Part shown: in pieces, positions 1 to 9,050 of the stretch
Position numbering within the stretch: the first letter of the stretch is position 1
Layout of the letters: every line of letters begins with the position of its first letter
Assembly: GCA_017509755.1 (NCBI GenBank)
Contig: JAFWOY010000001.1
Coordinates: 62,001-126,000 of the forward strand
Direction: 5' to 3'
Source: Bacteroidales bacterium
Lineage (GTDB): Bacteria; Bacteroidota; Bacteroidia; Bacteroidales; UBA932
Length of the DNA stretch: 64,000 nucleotides
Notes under the pieces: model-generated
Told to the model about the DNA's origin: nothing
Databases searched by the model: none
The model's input: the letters and a program-made list of their open reading frames with translations, nothing else
Made by a program: the position numbers and the translations under genes

Positions 1-928
1 CGAACGGAGAAAAGAGCTCCACATGGCAGGACAGTTTCGGGTCAATGCCTTCGATCTCGCAGACACATTCCTTGTTTCCGTAAATATTACTCGTATAGAA
101 GGTCAGGGAGCCGTCTTGTCCGACAGGCGCTGCATAGACATCGGATTTGTCGGAAGGCGAGGAAATGAAAGCGTATTTGCCGATCAGTTGCGGAATCATC
201 GCTTCGCTGAAGCCGACGATATGGCCGCGGATTACCTCTCCTTCGTAATCCGGCGGAATCGCGCCCCGGAAACTGCGGACACCGACATGGCGGCTTTCCG
301 CCAGGAACTGCCGGATGTCGGGATTGCCGTTCGAGGCAAAGCCGTCATCGTGGAAAACCGACACGCTGAAGGTTGCCGGACTGTCACCCTGATTGACCAG
401 TGTCAAGACACCGTTCCCGTACGACAGTGCCATCCAGGGCGTCCGCTCCGGTCCGACCGGAGCTTTCAACGCGGCATACTCCTCCGGCGTCACTACCTCG
501 ACCCCGTCGTTCACGCGCTCGTTGGAAAACACGTTGAAGACAGAGAGCGTCTTGCCGGCAATCCCGGCATAATCGTAATCCACCTCGTCCTTGTTCTGGG
601 CCGTGTAGGCAATCAGCCGGTAATTGCCGGTCGGCAGCGTATTGGGCAGCATCAGGCGGCCGCCGCCACGTCCGTCCGAAAGGGCCACTTTGGAAGAGAC
701 CACCATACCGTCAGGCGAATGCAGTTCCAGATAGGCCACACTGCTGACCGGAGAAAGCGTACCCCGGGCCGCATCCACGCAGAAAGCCGAATACCACACG
801 GCATCACCCGCCACATAGACATCTTTGTCGGTGGAAATATACGTCCGCTCCACAACCCGCTCCTGCGCGAAAAGAGGCAGGCAGGCTAGCAGAACACAGG
901 CAAGCAAAGCAAGATAGCTGTTTTTCAT
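1..928 (-). CDS. exported MG2-like protein, partial (left edge)
   Basis: An open frame starts at the ATG at 926-928 on the minus strand and runs without a stop off the left edge, so only the first 309 or so residues are present. It begins with a signal peptide (MKNSYLALLACVLLACLPLFAQ). Next comes a stretch containing STDKDVYVAGDAVWYSAF, typical of the macroglobulin MG2-like fold in large Bacteroidetes surface proteins encoded beside TonB receptors. It starts 12 bp after the DUF4249 gene and is the last visible gene of the operon. Function is unknown; a role as an accessory outer-surface protein is inferred from neighbours only. Seen: frame, signal peptide, operon position. Domain name: by resemblance, moderately sure. 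Confidence 0.8.
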   Translation of the reverse strand, partial: MKNSYLALLACVLLACLPLFAQERVVERTYISTDKDVYVAGDAVWYSAFCVDAARGTLSPVSSVAYLELHSPDGMVVSSKVALSDGRGGGRLMLPNTLPTGNYRLIAYTAQNKDEVDYDYAGIAGKTLSVFNVFSNERVNDGVEVVTPEEYAALKAPVGPERTPWMALSYGNGVLTLVNQGDSPATFSVSVFHDDGFASNGNPDIRQFLAESRHVGVRSFRGAIPPDYEGEVIRGHIVGFSEAMIPQLIGKYAFISSPSDKSDVYAAPVGQDGSLTFYTSNIYGNKECVCEIEGIDPKLSCHVELFSPF

Positions 929-940
929 AAGACGTGTCAA

Positions 941-2167
941 TTAGATTTCCGGTGTCGGCCAATAGGCGGGTTTCTGCTTGGTACCTCCCTGGAAACGGCA
1001 ATCCACGCAATTGGCCGGAAGCCAGTTGTACAACTGCACATAGCCCGGGCGCATCGTCACTTCCGGATTATCGGGCTCATACTCTGAAACCGGCAGCCAC
1101 CCCTCCCGATAAGTGATGGACCAGTTTGGTTTGCCCGGTACCAGATATTCCGGTACAAGCCGTGGATTCAATTCTTTGTAGAAACGGATTTCACGGTCGT
1201 CGATAAATAATCGGTATTTGACCGGATTGACCACGCTCACATAACCCAGCACCATTTCCGCTTCGTCATCCACGTTCACGATGTTCCCGCGCAATTCCGA
1301 CGGTTCCGGAGAGAAAAGGCCACCCACATTCGTGCTGTTGCGCTCCATCATCTGCCAGTATCGATACGCTTCTTCCGTAATCCGGGTCTGGTTCACTTCG
1401 ACAGAATAGACATAGGATATCTTCCTGTCATGATAATTGAGCGTGTAAAGTTCATGGTCCACCAGGCGGTCTTCGGAGAGCGACTCGGTCGTGGCGGTCA
1501 TCAGGCCGCCACGCTGCTCGGAGGACCAGCAATAGAAGAGGTTTTCACCGTTCTCATAAGGCAGGATGCTGTCTTCCTGGAGAGGCTGTCCTTTGTACCG
1601 GGAACCTGCCGGCAGGAAATAATACGTGGCAAAACGCTCGGCCCTGTACTCCCAGGTCTCGAAGGCCGTCCACCGGTAGTATCCTGTGCTTTCATTGGAG
1701 TGGGTTGAAATCCGGACGGAAATGTCTGTCTTGGCATCATTGATGGCGAAGGACATACTGTCGATAACCGCATTCGGAACGATGGACGTCCAATGGGACG
1801 CATAGTGCCGGCCTTCGCAGTCGAAAGCCAGCCTGTATTCCAGGGAAGGGTCGGCACCGCGCAGGTCGATTTGACCCGCCCCTCTGCTGAAAGGGCCTTC
1901 CAGTCCGAAAGCGCGCTCCGGATAAAGCGTGCCGTCGCTGGCTTCCACGCGCAGATTGGAATACGCCGCAAATTCATATAAATTCCAGGAATCCAACGCA
2001 GAGGAGCGACGGATACTGAAACTGCTCGTCTGCCCGAGAACGATATCGCCTTCGACGATCAAGAGGCCTTCTTCACCCGAAAGATCCGGATTGAAATCAT
2101 AGACGCAAGCTGTCGCCAGGATGGCAAGGAGCAGCATCGGAAGGCGGGAAACAAGACGCTTTTTCAT
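941..2167 (-). CDS. DUF4249-type lipoprotein
   Basis: A 408-residue lipoprotein with signal peptide and lipobox (LLLAILATAC, Cys about residue 21), followed by the beta-rich body typical of DUF4249 proteins. These are usually encoded directly beside a TonB receptor that has an N-terminal carboxypeptidase-like domain, as here. The ATG at 2167 was chosen because it starts the signal peptide and overlaps the receptor stop codon by one base (TGATG), implying translational coupling. The frame stays open upstream, but that part lies inside the receptor gene and is not believed. The protein probably sits on the outer membrane as a receptor partner. The ligand is unknown. Confidence 0.82.
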   Translation of the reverse strand: MKKRLVSRLPMLLLAILATACVYDFNPDLSGEEGLLIVEGDIVLGQTSSFSIRRSSALDSWNLYEFAAYSNLRVEASDGTLYPERAFGLEGPFSRGAGQIDLRGADPSLEYRLAFDCEGRHYASHWTSIVPNAVIDSMSFAINDAKTDISVRISTHSNESTGYYRWTAFETWEYRAERFATYYFLPAGSRYKGQPLQEDSILPYENGENLFYCWSSEQRGGLMTATTESLSEDRLVDHELYTLNYHDRKISYVYSVEVNQTRITEEAYRYWQMMERNSTNVGGLFSPEPSELRGNIVNVDDEAEMVLGYVSVVNPVKYRLFIDDREIRFYKELNPRLVPEYLVPGKPNWSITYREGWLPVSEYEPDNPEVTMRPGYVQLYNWLPANCVDCRFQGGTKQKPAYWPTPEI

Positions 2168-4836
2168 CAGAATTTCAGATTGAAGTTGACATAGGGTATC
2201 TGCGTGGCGAAGACACTCAGCATATGGCCGGAGATGTTGCGGCCTTCCGTGGTGTAGAACACGGAATAAGGGTTCTTCCGGCCGGTCACGTTGTAGCATC
2301 CGACCGTGAAGGACATGTGCGTGAGTTGCTTGAGGTAGTGTCCAGGCTCGATGATCAAAGCCAGGTCAAGGCGGAAGTAGTCGGGAATCCGGTAGCTGTT
2401 CCTTTCGGAAAAGACCAGGCGGGCGCCGCCGGCATAGAGATATTTCCCGATCGGGACGGTCACAGGACGACCGGAAGCGTAGTCCAGATTGGCGGACAGG
2501 CTGAAGCGGTGCGTAAACTTGTAGTTGGCCACGACCTTCACGTCGTGGGGTTTGTCGTACGGCGCATGATACCAACGGCCGCCGTTGATGGTGTTCACGC
2601 CCCGGTCTTCCGTTTCGCGGAGGAAGGAGCGGGACCAGGTGTAGGAGACCCAGCCGTTCAGCTTGCCAAGCGTCTTTTTGACCAGGAACTCGACGCCGTA
2701 GGCGCGGTTCTCCGTATCGATCAGGTCGTCGGCCAGATTGGGGTTCATCACCAGCACGGCGCCGCTCTTGTAGTCCACATAGTGGTGGACCCGTTTGTAA
2801 TAACCTTCCAGCGAGAGGTCGACCGTGTTGCCCATCAGGGTGCGGTAGAAACCGGCTGCAGCCTGCCAGCCCTCCTGCGGCCGGATCTGGTCGCCGGTCA
2901 GGCGCCAGCTGTCGGTCGGAGAGATGTTGATACTGTTGGAGATCATGTGGATGTACTGCCGCATGGTGTTGAAGCCGGCCTTGACACTTGTAACGTCATT
3001 GAAAGAGTACTTGCCCGAGAGACGGACCTCCGGACCGCCCCGGAACTTGCTGTTCCCGGGCCGGAGGAACTGCGACCAGCGCAGGCCTGCATCGAAAGTC
3101 AGCTGCTCGCTGACCTTCCAGGTATCGCTCACGAACAAGGCGGCTTCCAGCGCCCGTTCCCGGTCCAGATCCTTCGCTTCGATCAGCGAGACCTTTCCGA
3201 CCGGATGATACGAACCGGGGTTGACGTCATACAACACGGCATTCAAGCCATATTCAAGGGTATGTGCATCCGAGAGCGGGGATTTGAATTCAATCTTGGC
3301 AAAGCCCTGGTCCACCGCATTGGACAGCCGGTACGCAGCATGGGCATTGAATACATCTTCGATGCTGTAGTGATAGCTGTCATACCCCACTGTGGCGGTC
3401 ATGGAGAACTTCTCACTGAAAATGCTGTGCCAGCGCAGCGAGCCGTTGATATTGCGGTAGCGGAAAGTCGTATCGTTGCTGAAACTGAACTTGTCGTTCG
3501 ACCAGTAGCCGTACAAATGGATGCTGTTGCGCTCGTTGATCTTGTGGCTCAAGCCCAGGTTGACGTCCTGGAAAGAAGCCTTCCCGCCGGAATAGTTGCT
3601 GTTCGCAGGCAGGATCCGGAAAATCCAGTTGGAATAGGTGGTCCGTGCGCCCAGGATAAAAGTCGTGCGGTCTTTCACCAGCGGGCCTTCCAGGTGGAGA
3701 CGGCTTGTCAGCAGGCCCAATCCCAGGGAGCCCTGCACTTTTTTGCTGTTTCCCTCCCGGTTGCGGACTTCCAGCACCGAGGAGATGCGGCCACCGTAGG
3801 AAGCGGGAATCGAACTCTTGAAAAGTTCCACGTCACTGATGACATCCGGATTGAAAGCCGACAGGAGACCGAACATGTGGTTCGGATTGTAAATCGTCCC
3901 GCCGTTGAAAAGCACCAGGTTCTGGTCGGTCGAGCCACCGCGGACATTGAAGCCGCTGGATGCTTCGCCGACAGACTTGACACCCGGCAGCGTCATCACC
4001 ACCTTGAGCGCATCCGCCTCACCGAAAACCACCGGGACATTCTTGATCATGTTGATGCGCACCTTCTCGATGCCCATCCGGGCGGAGCGGTGGCGGTCCA
4101 TGCTTTCCGAAGTAATCACAGCGCCGGTCAGCGAGAAAACCTTTTCCTTCATCACCACGTCCAGGCCGCCGTCGCCGTAAACCATCAGGTCGAGTTTCAT
4201 GTCTTCGAGGGAATAGCCGCTGAAACCGAGCTTGTTCTCACCCACGGGAAGGGCGATCCGGTAGAAACCGAATTCATCGGTCTGCGCATAATTCTTTCCC
4301 GAATCGTCATAGACCGACACCCCGACCAGCGGTTCTCCGCTGGCCACGTCGCGGACATACCCGCGGACTGTCGCCCGGCCACTCTTGCGCCGCTGGTCCG
4401 GATCTCCTATCTCATACACCTTGTTCTGGAAGGTCATCCGGGAGGTCTGTTCGCCCAGATACTTCTTGAGGGAATCGTCGGCCGCCGGAGCCGCTTCGCG
4501 CCGGTTGAAGTAACCGGCCGGCAGCGTGGTCGCCAGGTCCATGCCGTGCAGGATAAAGTACTTGCCGTCGTAAGCCGTCACCGTGTAGCCGTTGCCCCGC
4601 ATCTCGGCGAAGGCGCGTTCCAGGAACTGTTCACGCGGGACGCGGATCGTATAGGTACGGTGATCGGCGGAATCCGGTACGAAAAAGATGTCCGGGGAGA
4701 TCTCCTTCCGCAGGAAATCCACCAGGGTGACGGCATCCGCCTTCACGACGCCGAAAACTTCGCCGGCCGGCTGGGCCTGAGCGGCAAGGGTGCAGCCGAG
4801 CAAGACTGCCAGGAGGATCGTGCGGATTCTTCTCAT
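2167..4836 (-). CDS. TonB-dependent outer-membrane receptor with STN and carboxypeptidase-like domains
   Basis: An 889-residue outer-membrane receptor. Domain order: signal peptide (to about residue 22), a secretin/TonB short N-terminal (STN-like) domain at about 25-100, a carboxypeptidase-regulatory-like beta domain at about 155-235 (RGYVRDVASGEPLVGVSVYD), a plug domain at about 255-370 (NVRGGSTDQNLVLFNGG), then a long beta-barrel ending in FNLKF with a terminal Phe. An STN domain is often associated with anti-sigma-factor signalling, but no sigma/anti-sigma pair is visible beside it. The start overlaps the upstream stop by four bases (ATGA). Substrate unknown; the DUF4249 and MG2-like partners are a recurrent but poorly characterised arrangement in Bacteroidetes. 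Confidence 0.92.
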   Translation of the reverse strand: MRRIRTILLAVLLGCTLAAQAQPAGEVFGVVKADAVTLVDFLRKEISPDIFFVPDSADHRTYTIRVPREQFLERAFAEMRGNGYTVTAYDGKYFILHGMDLATTLPAGYFNRREAAPAADDSLKKYLGEQTSRMTFQNKVYEIGDPDQRRKSGRATVRGYVRDVASGEPLVGVSVYDDSGKNYAQTDEFGFYRIALPVGENKLGFSGYSLEDMKLDLMVYGDGGLDVVMKEKVFSLTGAVITSESMDRHRSARMGIEKVRINMIKNVPVVFGEADALKVVMTLPGVKSVGEASSGFNVRGGSTDQNLVLFNGGTIYNPNHMFGLLSAFNPDVISDVELFKSSIPASYGGRISSVLEVRNREGNSKKVQGSLGLGLLTSRLHLEGPLVKDRTTFILGARTTYSNWIFRILPANSNYSGGKASFQDVNLGLSHKINERNSIHLYGYWSNDKFSFSNDTTFRYRNINGSLRWHSIFSEKFSMTATVGYDSYHYSIEDVFNAHAAYRLSNAVDQGFAKIEFKSPLSDAHTLEYGLNAVLYDVNPGSYHPVGKVSLIEAKDLDRERALEAALFVSDTWKVSEQLTFDAGLRWSQFLRPGNSKFRGGPEVRLSGKYSFNDVTSVKAGFNTMRQYIHMISNSINISPTDSWRLTGDQIRPQEGWQAAAGFYRTLMGNTVDLSLEGYYKRVHHYVDYKSGAVLVMNPNLADDLIDTENRAYGVEFLVKKTLGKLNGWVSYTWSRSFLRETEDRGVNTINGGRWYHAPYDKPHDVKVVANYKFTHRFSLSANLDYASGRPVTVPIGKYLYAGGARLVFSERNSYRIPDYFRLDLALIIEPGHYLKQLTHMSFTVGCYNVTGRKNPYSVFYTTEGRNISGHMLSVFATQIPYVNFNLKF

Positions 4837-5558
4837 TTTGTTTCCAGGTATTTCAACAGTTCCTTCCCATACGTTTCCAAGTCGAAGGTCCCGTTCGCCT
4901 GCAACCGGTTCATATAATGCCGACTCTCCCGTTTCCGGGATTTGTAGAGGTTGGCAATCTGCTGCTTGCGGCGCACCGGCACAAACTGGCCGTCCTCCGT
5001 CAGGCAGGCATAGGCGGCCTTGTATATGAAGACATTGGTCACTTTCACCTTATACTCCGAGAAATCCGTCCCGGTCAAGGCGCGTTTCGAACCATCCAGG
5101 TCCGAATCCAGCTTCTTGGTGACTTGCTTGAGAAACTTGGCCTGTCCGTCATAGAGCACCTGCCAGTATCCGCCGGGCGCATCCGGCCCCAGCAGGGCCT
5201 GCAGGTTGATGAACTTTTCGCTGCCGATCCGGCAGGAATCCACATAGCGGTTGTCCAGCACCTTGCCGTTGACGCCCGCCGGCGCCTGGACGACCAGTTC
5301 CTGGCGGACCGCATCGATGTTCATGGGCACATTCCGGTAGGCTTTGCCGTTGTAACGGACCGTACCCGGTCTGAATTCCGGGGTTGACCACCAATAGGTC
5401 CCGTTGAAGAGGATATCGTAGATGTAGGCCTGCCGCCCCCGGTACAGGAGAGACAGTCCGCCGCTTTCCTGCATATAGACATCATAGTCATCCTGGGCGG
5501 ACGCTGCCGCCAGAAACCCGAGAACAGCAACAGTGACAAGGAAAAGTTTCTTGCTCAT
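4833..5558 (-). CDS. exported protein of unknown function, first gene of the TonB/DUF4249 operon
   Basis: A 241-residue protein with a clear signal peptide (MSKKLFLVTVAVLGFLAAASAQ), which fixes the start at 5558 although the frame is open to 5651. The mature part is beta-rich at first (VRYNGKAYRNVPMNID) and ends in a basic region (QQIANLYKSRKRESRHYMN). I do not recognise a domain. The stop overlaps the TonB receptor start by four bases, so the two are probably made together. A minus-strand -7 element lies at 5619-5626, giving a leader of roughly 55 nt. A periplasmic accessory role for the receptor is inferred from position only. Confidence 0.78.
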   Translation of the reverse strand: MSKKLFLVTVAVLGFLAAASAQDDYDVYMQESGGLSLLYRGRQAYIYDILFNGTYWWSTPEFRPGTVRYNGKAYRNVPMNIDAVRQELVVQAPAGVNGKVLDNRYVDSCRIGSEKFINLQALLGPDAPGGYWQVLYDGQAKFLKQVTKKLDSDLDGSKRALTGTDFSEYKVKVTNVFIYKAAYACLTEDGQFVPVRRKQQIANLYKSRKRESRHYMNRLQANGTFDLETYGKELLKYLETK

Positions 5559-5618
5559 AATCGAAAACGCTTCATGTATATAGATGCAATCCCCGCGAAA
5601 ATGTTGCGAATAATACCA

Positions 5619-5626
5619 CAAAAATA
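5619..5626 (-). promoter_or_regulatory. -7 element for the minus-strand TonB operon
   Basis: Read on the minus strand this is TATTTTTG, a full match to the Bacteroidetes -7 consensus TAnnTTTG, about 60 bp before the start at 5558. No clear -33 TTG is seen. Confidence 0.5.
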
Positions 5627-5638
5627 ACAAGTTTATTT

Positions 5639-5646
5639 TATCTTTG
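5639..5646 (+). promoter_or_regulatory. -7 element for carbamate kinase operon
   Basis: TATCTTTG matches TAnnTTTG exactly and lies 49 bp before the carbamate kinase ATG. It is interleaved with the minus-strand promoter at 5619-5626, so the two operons start divergently from about 20 bp of shared DNA. Confidence 0.6.
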
Positions 5647-5695
5647 CACATTTACTGCCTCAACTTCAAATATTAGTAAGATAATCAGCTCGAAA

Positions 5696-6643
5696 ATGAA
5701 AAGAATTGCAATGGTTGCCTTTGGTGGCAACGCACTTTTACGGAGCGGACAGAAAGGCACTTATCAGGAACAGCTCGCCAATGTCGAACAGACGTGCGAG
5801 CAACTTTATAATCTTGTCAAACGCGGCTATTTCCTGGCCATCGGCCACGGCAACGGCCCCCAGGTAGGCAACGTGATGCTGCAGCAGGAAGCCGGCCGGC
5901 AGGTCTTCCACCTCGAAGCGATGCCCATGGACTACTGCGGCGCCCAGACGCAGGGTGCTATCGCCTACCTCATCGAACAGGGGATGAACCGGGTTCTGGT
6001 GCGCAACGGCTTGCGCCGTCGGGTCGTCTCGCTGGTCACGCAAGTGGTCGTGGACAAGGACGATCCGATGTTCCAGAACCCCACCAAGCCCGTGGGCCCC
6101 TACTACACCCGCGAGCAAGCCGAGCGGTTCCATGAAGAGACCGGTGCCCTTTACCGCGAAGATCCCAAGGGAAATGGCTGGCGCAAGGTGGTTGCCTCGC
6201 CCAAACCCGTCCGCATCAACAACATTGAAATCATCCGCCAGCTCGTGGAAGTGGGCAATGTCGTCATCACGGTCGGCGGCGGCGGCATCCCGGTCATCGA
6301 CCAGGACGGCATCCTGACCGGCGTGGAAGCCGTGATCGACAAAGACCTGGCCTCCGCGCTCTGCGCTTCGCAGATCCGCGCCGAAGCCCTCTACATTCTC
6401 ACCGACGTACCGAAAGTCTATATCAATTTCCGCAAACCCGGAGAAAAGGCCCTCGACGTGATCACAGTGGAAGAAGCCCGCAAATATCTGGCGGAAGGCC
6501 ACTTCACCGAAGGGTCCATGGCCCCGAAAGTTCGGGCTGGCATCTTCTTTGTGGAAAACGGCGGCAAGGAGTGCGTCATCACCGAGGCCGGCCAGCTGGA
6601 CAACCCCGACTGCGGCACCCGCATCGTGCAAGAGAAAGACTAA
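5696..6643 (+). CDS. arcC: carbamate kinase
   Basis: 315 residues, the usual length. Transfers phosphate between carbamoyl phosphate and ADP, giving ATP, CO2 and ammonia. The amino-acid-kinase fold is evident: N-terminal phosphate-binding stretch [10 protein letters not shown], then [16 protein letters not shown], the [10 protein letters not shown] loop and [18 protein letters not shown] near the C terminus. The next gene, 29 bp downstream, is ornithine carbamoyltransferase, which can supply carbamoyl phosphate from citrulline. The pair therefore suggests ATP generation from citrulline rather than biosynthesis. No arginine deiminase gene is visible here. Confidence 0.95.
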   Translation: MKRIAMVAFGGNALLRSGQKGTYQEQLANVEQTCEQLYNLVKRGYFLAIGHGNGPQVGNVMLQQEAGRQVFHLEAMPMDYCGAQTQGAIAYLIEQGMNRVLVRNGLRRRVVSLVTQVVVDKDDPMFQNPTKPVGPYYTREQAERFHEETGALYREDPKGNGWRKVVASPKPVRINNIEIIRQLVEVGNVVITVGGGGIPVIDQDGILTGVEAVIDKDLASALCASQIRAEALYILTDVPKVYINFRKPGEKALDVITVEEARKYLAEGHFTEGSMAPKVRAGIFFVENGGKECVITEAGQLDNPDCGTRIVQEKD

Positions 6644-6672
6644 AAACCTATAAACCGATAAAAGACTACATC

Positions 6673-7674
6673 ATGGCTTACAACCTTCGAAACCGCAGCT
6701 TCCTCAAGCTCCTCGATTTCACCCCCAAGGAAATTCAATACCTGCTCGACCTGGCCCGCGACCTCAAGCGCGCCAAATATACCGGCACCGAACAGCCCCG
6801 TCTCAAGGGCAAGAATATCGCCCTGATATTCGAAAAGACGTCCACCCGCACCCGCTGCTCATTCGAAGTGGCGGCCTATGACCAGGGTGCCCACGTCACC
6901 TATCTCGGTCCTTCCGGCTCCCAGATCGGCATCAAAGAATCGATGAAAGACACCGCCCGTGTGCTGGGCCGCATGTTCGACGGCATCGAATACCGCGGCT
7001 TTGCCCAGACCACGGTGGAGCAGCTCGCTGAATATTCGGGCGTTCCCGTCTGGAACGGCCTGACCAATGAATTCCATCCCACCCAGATCCTCGCCGATTT
7101 CCTGACGATGAGCGAGCATGTGGACAAACCGCTGAACAAAGTCTCGTACGCTTACCTGGGCGACGCCCGCTTCAATATGGGCAACTCCCTGATGGTCGGC
7201 GGCTGCAAGATGGGTATGGACGTGCGCATCGTCGCCCCGAAATCCTTGTGGCCGGCTCCGGAACTTGTGGAAACCTGCCGCAAGATCGCCGCTGAAACCG
7301 GCGCCACCCTCACCCTGACCGACGATGTGGATGCCGGCGTGAAGGGCTGCGACTTCCTTTATACCGACATCTGGGTCTCGATGGGCGAGCCCGACGAAGT
7401 CTGGAAAGAGCGCATCAACCTGCTGATGCCCTACCAGGTCAACGCCAAGATGATGGAACGCACCGGCAATCCGAAATGCAAGTTCATGCACTGCCTGCCT
7501 TCCTACCACAACCTGGAAACCAAGGCGGGCCGCGACGTGTATGAGAAATTCGGTCTCGACGGCATCGAAGTGACGGAAGATGTCTTTGAAAGCGAGAACA
7601 GCATCGTCTTCGACGAAGCCGAGAACCGCATGCATACGATCAAAGCCGTTATGGTTGCAACTTTAGGAGAATAA
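6673..7674 (+). CDS. argF: ornithine carbamoyltransferase
   Basis: 333 residues; interconverts ornithine plus carbamoyl phosphate and citrulline plus phosphate. Carbamoyl-phosphate motif STRTR at about residues 57-61, the FHPTQ motif at about 134-138, and the ornithine-side HCLPSYH motif at about 275-281. The start at 6673 matches the usual N terminus; the frame is open further upstream, but that part overlaps the carbamate kinase gene. Length and the tie to carbamate kinase fit the catabolic (ArcB-like) form, yet sequence alone does not exclude the biosynthetic role, so the symbol is the generic one. Ornithine aminotransferase at 9051-10277 could take the ornithine onward. Confidence 0.93.
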   Translation: MAYNLRNRSFLKLLDFTPKEIQYLLDLARDLKRAKYTGTEQPRLKGKNIALIFEKTSTRTRCSFEVAAYDQGAHVTYLGPSGSQIGIKESMKDTARVLGRMFDGIEYRGFAQTTVEQLAEYSGVPVWNGLTNEFHPTQILADFLTMSEHVDKPLNKVSYAYLGDARFNMGNSLMVGGCKMGMDVRIVAPKSLWPAPELVETCRKIAAETGATLTLTDDVDAGVKGCDFLYTDIWVSMGEPDEVWKERINLLMPYQVNAKMMERTGNPKCKFMHCLPSYHNLETKAGRDVYEKFGLDGIEVTEDVFESENSIVFDEAENRMHTIKAVMVATLGE

Positions 7675-7679
7675 ATACC

Positions 7680-8267
7680 ATGAAACACCTGTTTATCTGG
7701 GCTGCCCTTGCCGCCGCCCTGTTTATCGCAGCGCCGTTGCGTGCGCAAACCTACACCGAGCAGATCGAACAGACCATCGATCAGCAGAAGCAGATGGTCA
7801 AAGATGCCGAAGACAGCAAAAGAGCCGTTGAAAAGCGCTGCGAGCGTGAAATCGACCGCCTTCAAAGCGCCATCAAGCGCTGCGAATCCCAGATCGATGA
7901 AGCCAAAGCCGTCAAGAAATCGACCGCCGAGACCGTGAAACTCCGCAAAGCCGAACTCAAGACAGCCAAAGCTGCCAGCAAGGAACTCGAGAAACAGATG
8001 AAGAACGACGGTCTCGACAGTACCGAGAAACAACGCATCAAGGAGCGCAAGGAGCAGCTCAAGGATCTCGAGAAAAGCATCAAAGAAGATCAGAAGCGCA
8101 TCAAGAGCTACGACAAGGAGATCAGCGCCACCAAAGACCAGATCAAGCGCTACAAGGAAGACATCCAGCGCAACAAAGAAGAAATGAAAGCCGCCAAGCT
8201 CCAGCTCAAGGCCGCCAAGGACGACCTCAAGCAGAGCAAGAAGGTTATGAAAGAACTCAGTAAATAG
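7680..8267 (+). CDS. exported lysine/glutamate-rich coiled-coil protein
   Basis: 195 residues starting 5 bp after the carbamoyltransferase stop. A signal peptide (MKHLFIWAALAAALFIAAPLRAQ) precedes about 170 residues of almost uninterrupted charged heptad-like sequence (for example KERKEQLKDLEKSIKEDQKR), with only a handful of prolines, glycines or aromatics. A long periplasmic coiled coil or helical hairpin is the only prediction I can support. The composition resembles other small exported coiled-coil proteins of Bacteroidetes, but no function is known to me. It lies in the same transcription unit as arcC and the carbamoyltransferase, most likely by read-through, with a small barrel protein after it. 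Confidence 0.75.
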   Translation: MKHLFIWAALAAALFIAAPLRAQTYTEQIEQTIDQQKQMVKDAEDSKRAVEKRCEREIDRLQSAIKRCESQIDEAKAVKKSTAETVKLRKAELKTAKAASKELEKQMKNDGLDSTEKQRIKERKEQLKDLEKSIKEDQKRIKSYDKEISATKDQIKRYKEDIQRNKEEMKAAKLQLKAAKDDLKQSKKVMKELSK

Positions 8268-8294
8268 TTTGTTCCACTTAAATTGAATTTGATA

Positions 8295-8930
8295 ATGAAA
8301 AAAGCAATGCTCATGGCGGCAGCCCTTCTCGTGGCTGTCACCTCGTTCGCACAGGTTCAGATCGGTGCCGGTTATGTCAATTCGTCCGACCGCACCAAAA
8401 TCTCCAACGATGCTGAGGTCAGCACCGCTGCTTCCAACGGTGTCTATGCCGGTTTGGGCGTCACCCTTCCTCTGGCTGGTGACCTCGCCGTCACGCCGGG
8501 TGTATACTACATGTTCCTGACCAGCCACAATGGCCGTTCCGTCGCCAACGGCATCCTCTCCGCTTCGGGCGACCTGCAGGAGCACTATGTCAACGTGCCG
8601 ATCTATTTCAACTACGGAGCCGAACTTGTCCCGAATTTCCGCCTCTTCTTCTTCGGCGGCCCGACGTTCTCGGCCGGCATCATCTCCAAGACCGTCCTTT
8701 CGGCATCCATCCTGGGCTTCTCCGCCAATACGGCGATTGACAACTACCGGGATGTCAGCGGTTACGGCCGCTTCGACGTGATGCTGGGCGGCGGTATGGG
8801 CGTCGACCTGGGCAAACGCCTCCGCCTGACCGTCGGCTACGACTTCGGCATGATGAACCGCTATACCGAAGGCAACGGCATCATCCGTCACCGCAACCAG
8901 CTCCACGGCGGCCTGGCGTTCCTCTTCTAA
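8295..8930 (+). CDS. small outer-membrane beta-barrel protein
   Basis: 211 residues with a signal peptide (MKKAMLMAAALLVAVTSFAQ). The body has alternating hydrophobic and polar strands rich in Gly and aromatics (VYAGLGVTLPLAGDLAVTPG, FDVMLGGGMGVDLGKRLRLT) and a C-terminal Phe (GLAFLF). This is the pattern of an eight-stranded OmpA/PorT-like barrel. The ATG at 8295 was chosen because the signal peptide starts there; upstream in-frame codons are not ATG. Follows the coiled-coil gene by 27 bp and is followed by a strong terminator. Function unknown. Confidence 0.8.
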   Translation: MKKAMLMAAALLVAVTSFAQVQIGAGYVNSSDRTKISNDAEVSTAASNGVYAGLGVTLPLAGDLAVTPGVYYMFLTSHNGRSVANGILSASGDLQEHYVNVPIYFNYGAELVPNFRLFFFGGPTFSAGIISKTVLSASILGFSANTAIDNYRDVSGYGRFDVMLGGGMGVDLGKRLRLTVGYDFGMMNRYTEGNGIIRHRNQLHGGLAFLF

Positions 8931-8986
8931 ATCGCGCCACTCCGCCGGACTGAAGACTAAGTTTTTCAGTACCAGTCAATTATAAG

Positions 8987-9019
8987 AAGTCGCCCCCTTT
9001 TGGACAAAGGGGGCGACTT
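8987..9019. terminator. bidirectional intrinsic terminator
   Basis: A perfect 14-bp stem (AAGTCGCCCCCTTT at 8987-9000 with its complement at 9006-9019) and a 5-nt loop lie between the convergent barrel gene and ornithine aminotransferase. The short A/T runs inside the arms could serve either direction. Confidence 0.85.
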
Positions 9020-9050
9020 CTTGTTATAGGCTGACAGACAGCCAATTGTC

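Noticed and set aside
2224..4917. A nearly 900-codon open frame on the plus strand, antisense to the TonB receptor.
   Set aside because: It mirrors the codon pattern of the receptor gene; no domain, no start signal, and the opposite strand has a well-supported gene. Long antisense frames are common in this GC-rich DNA.
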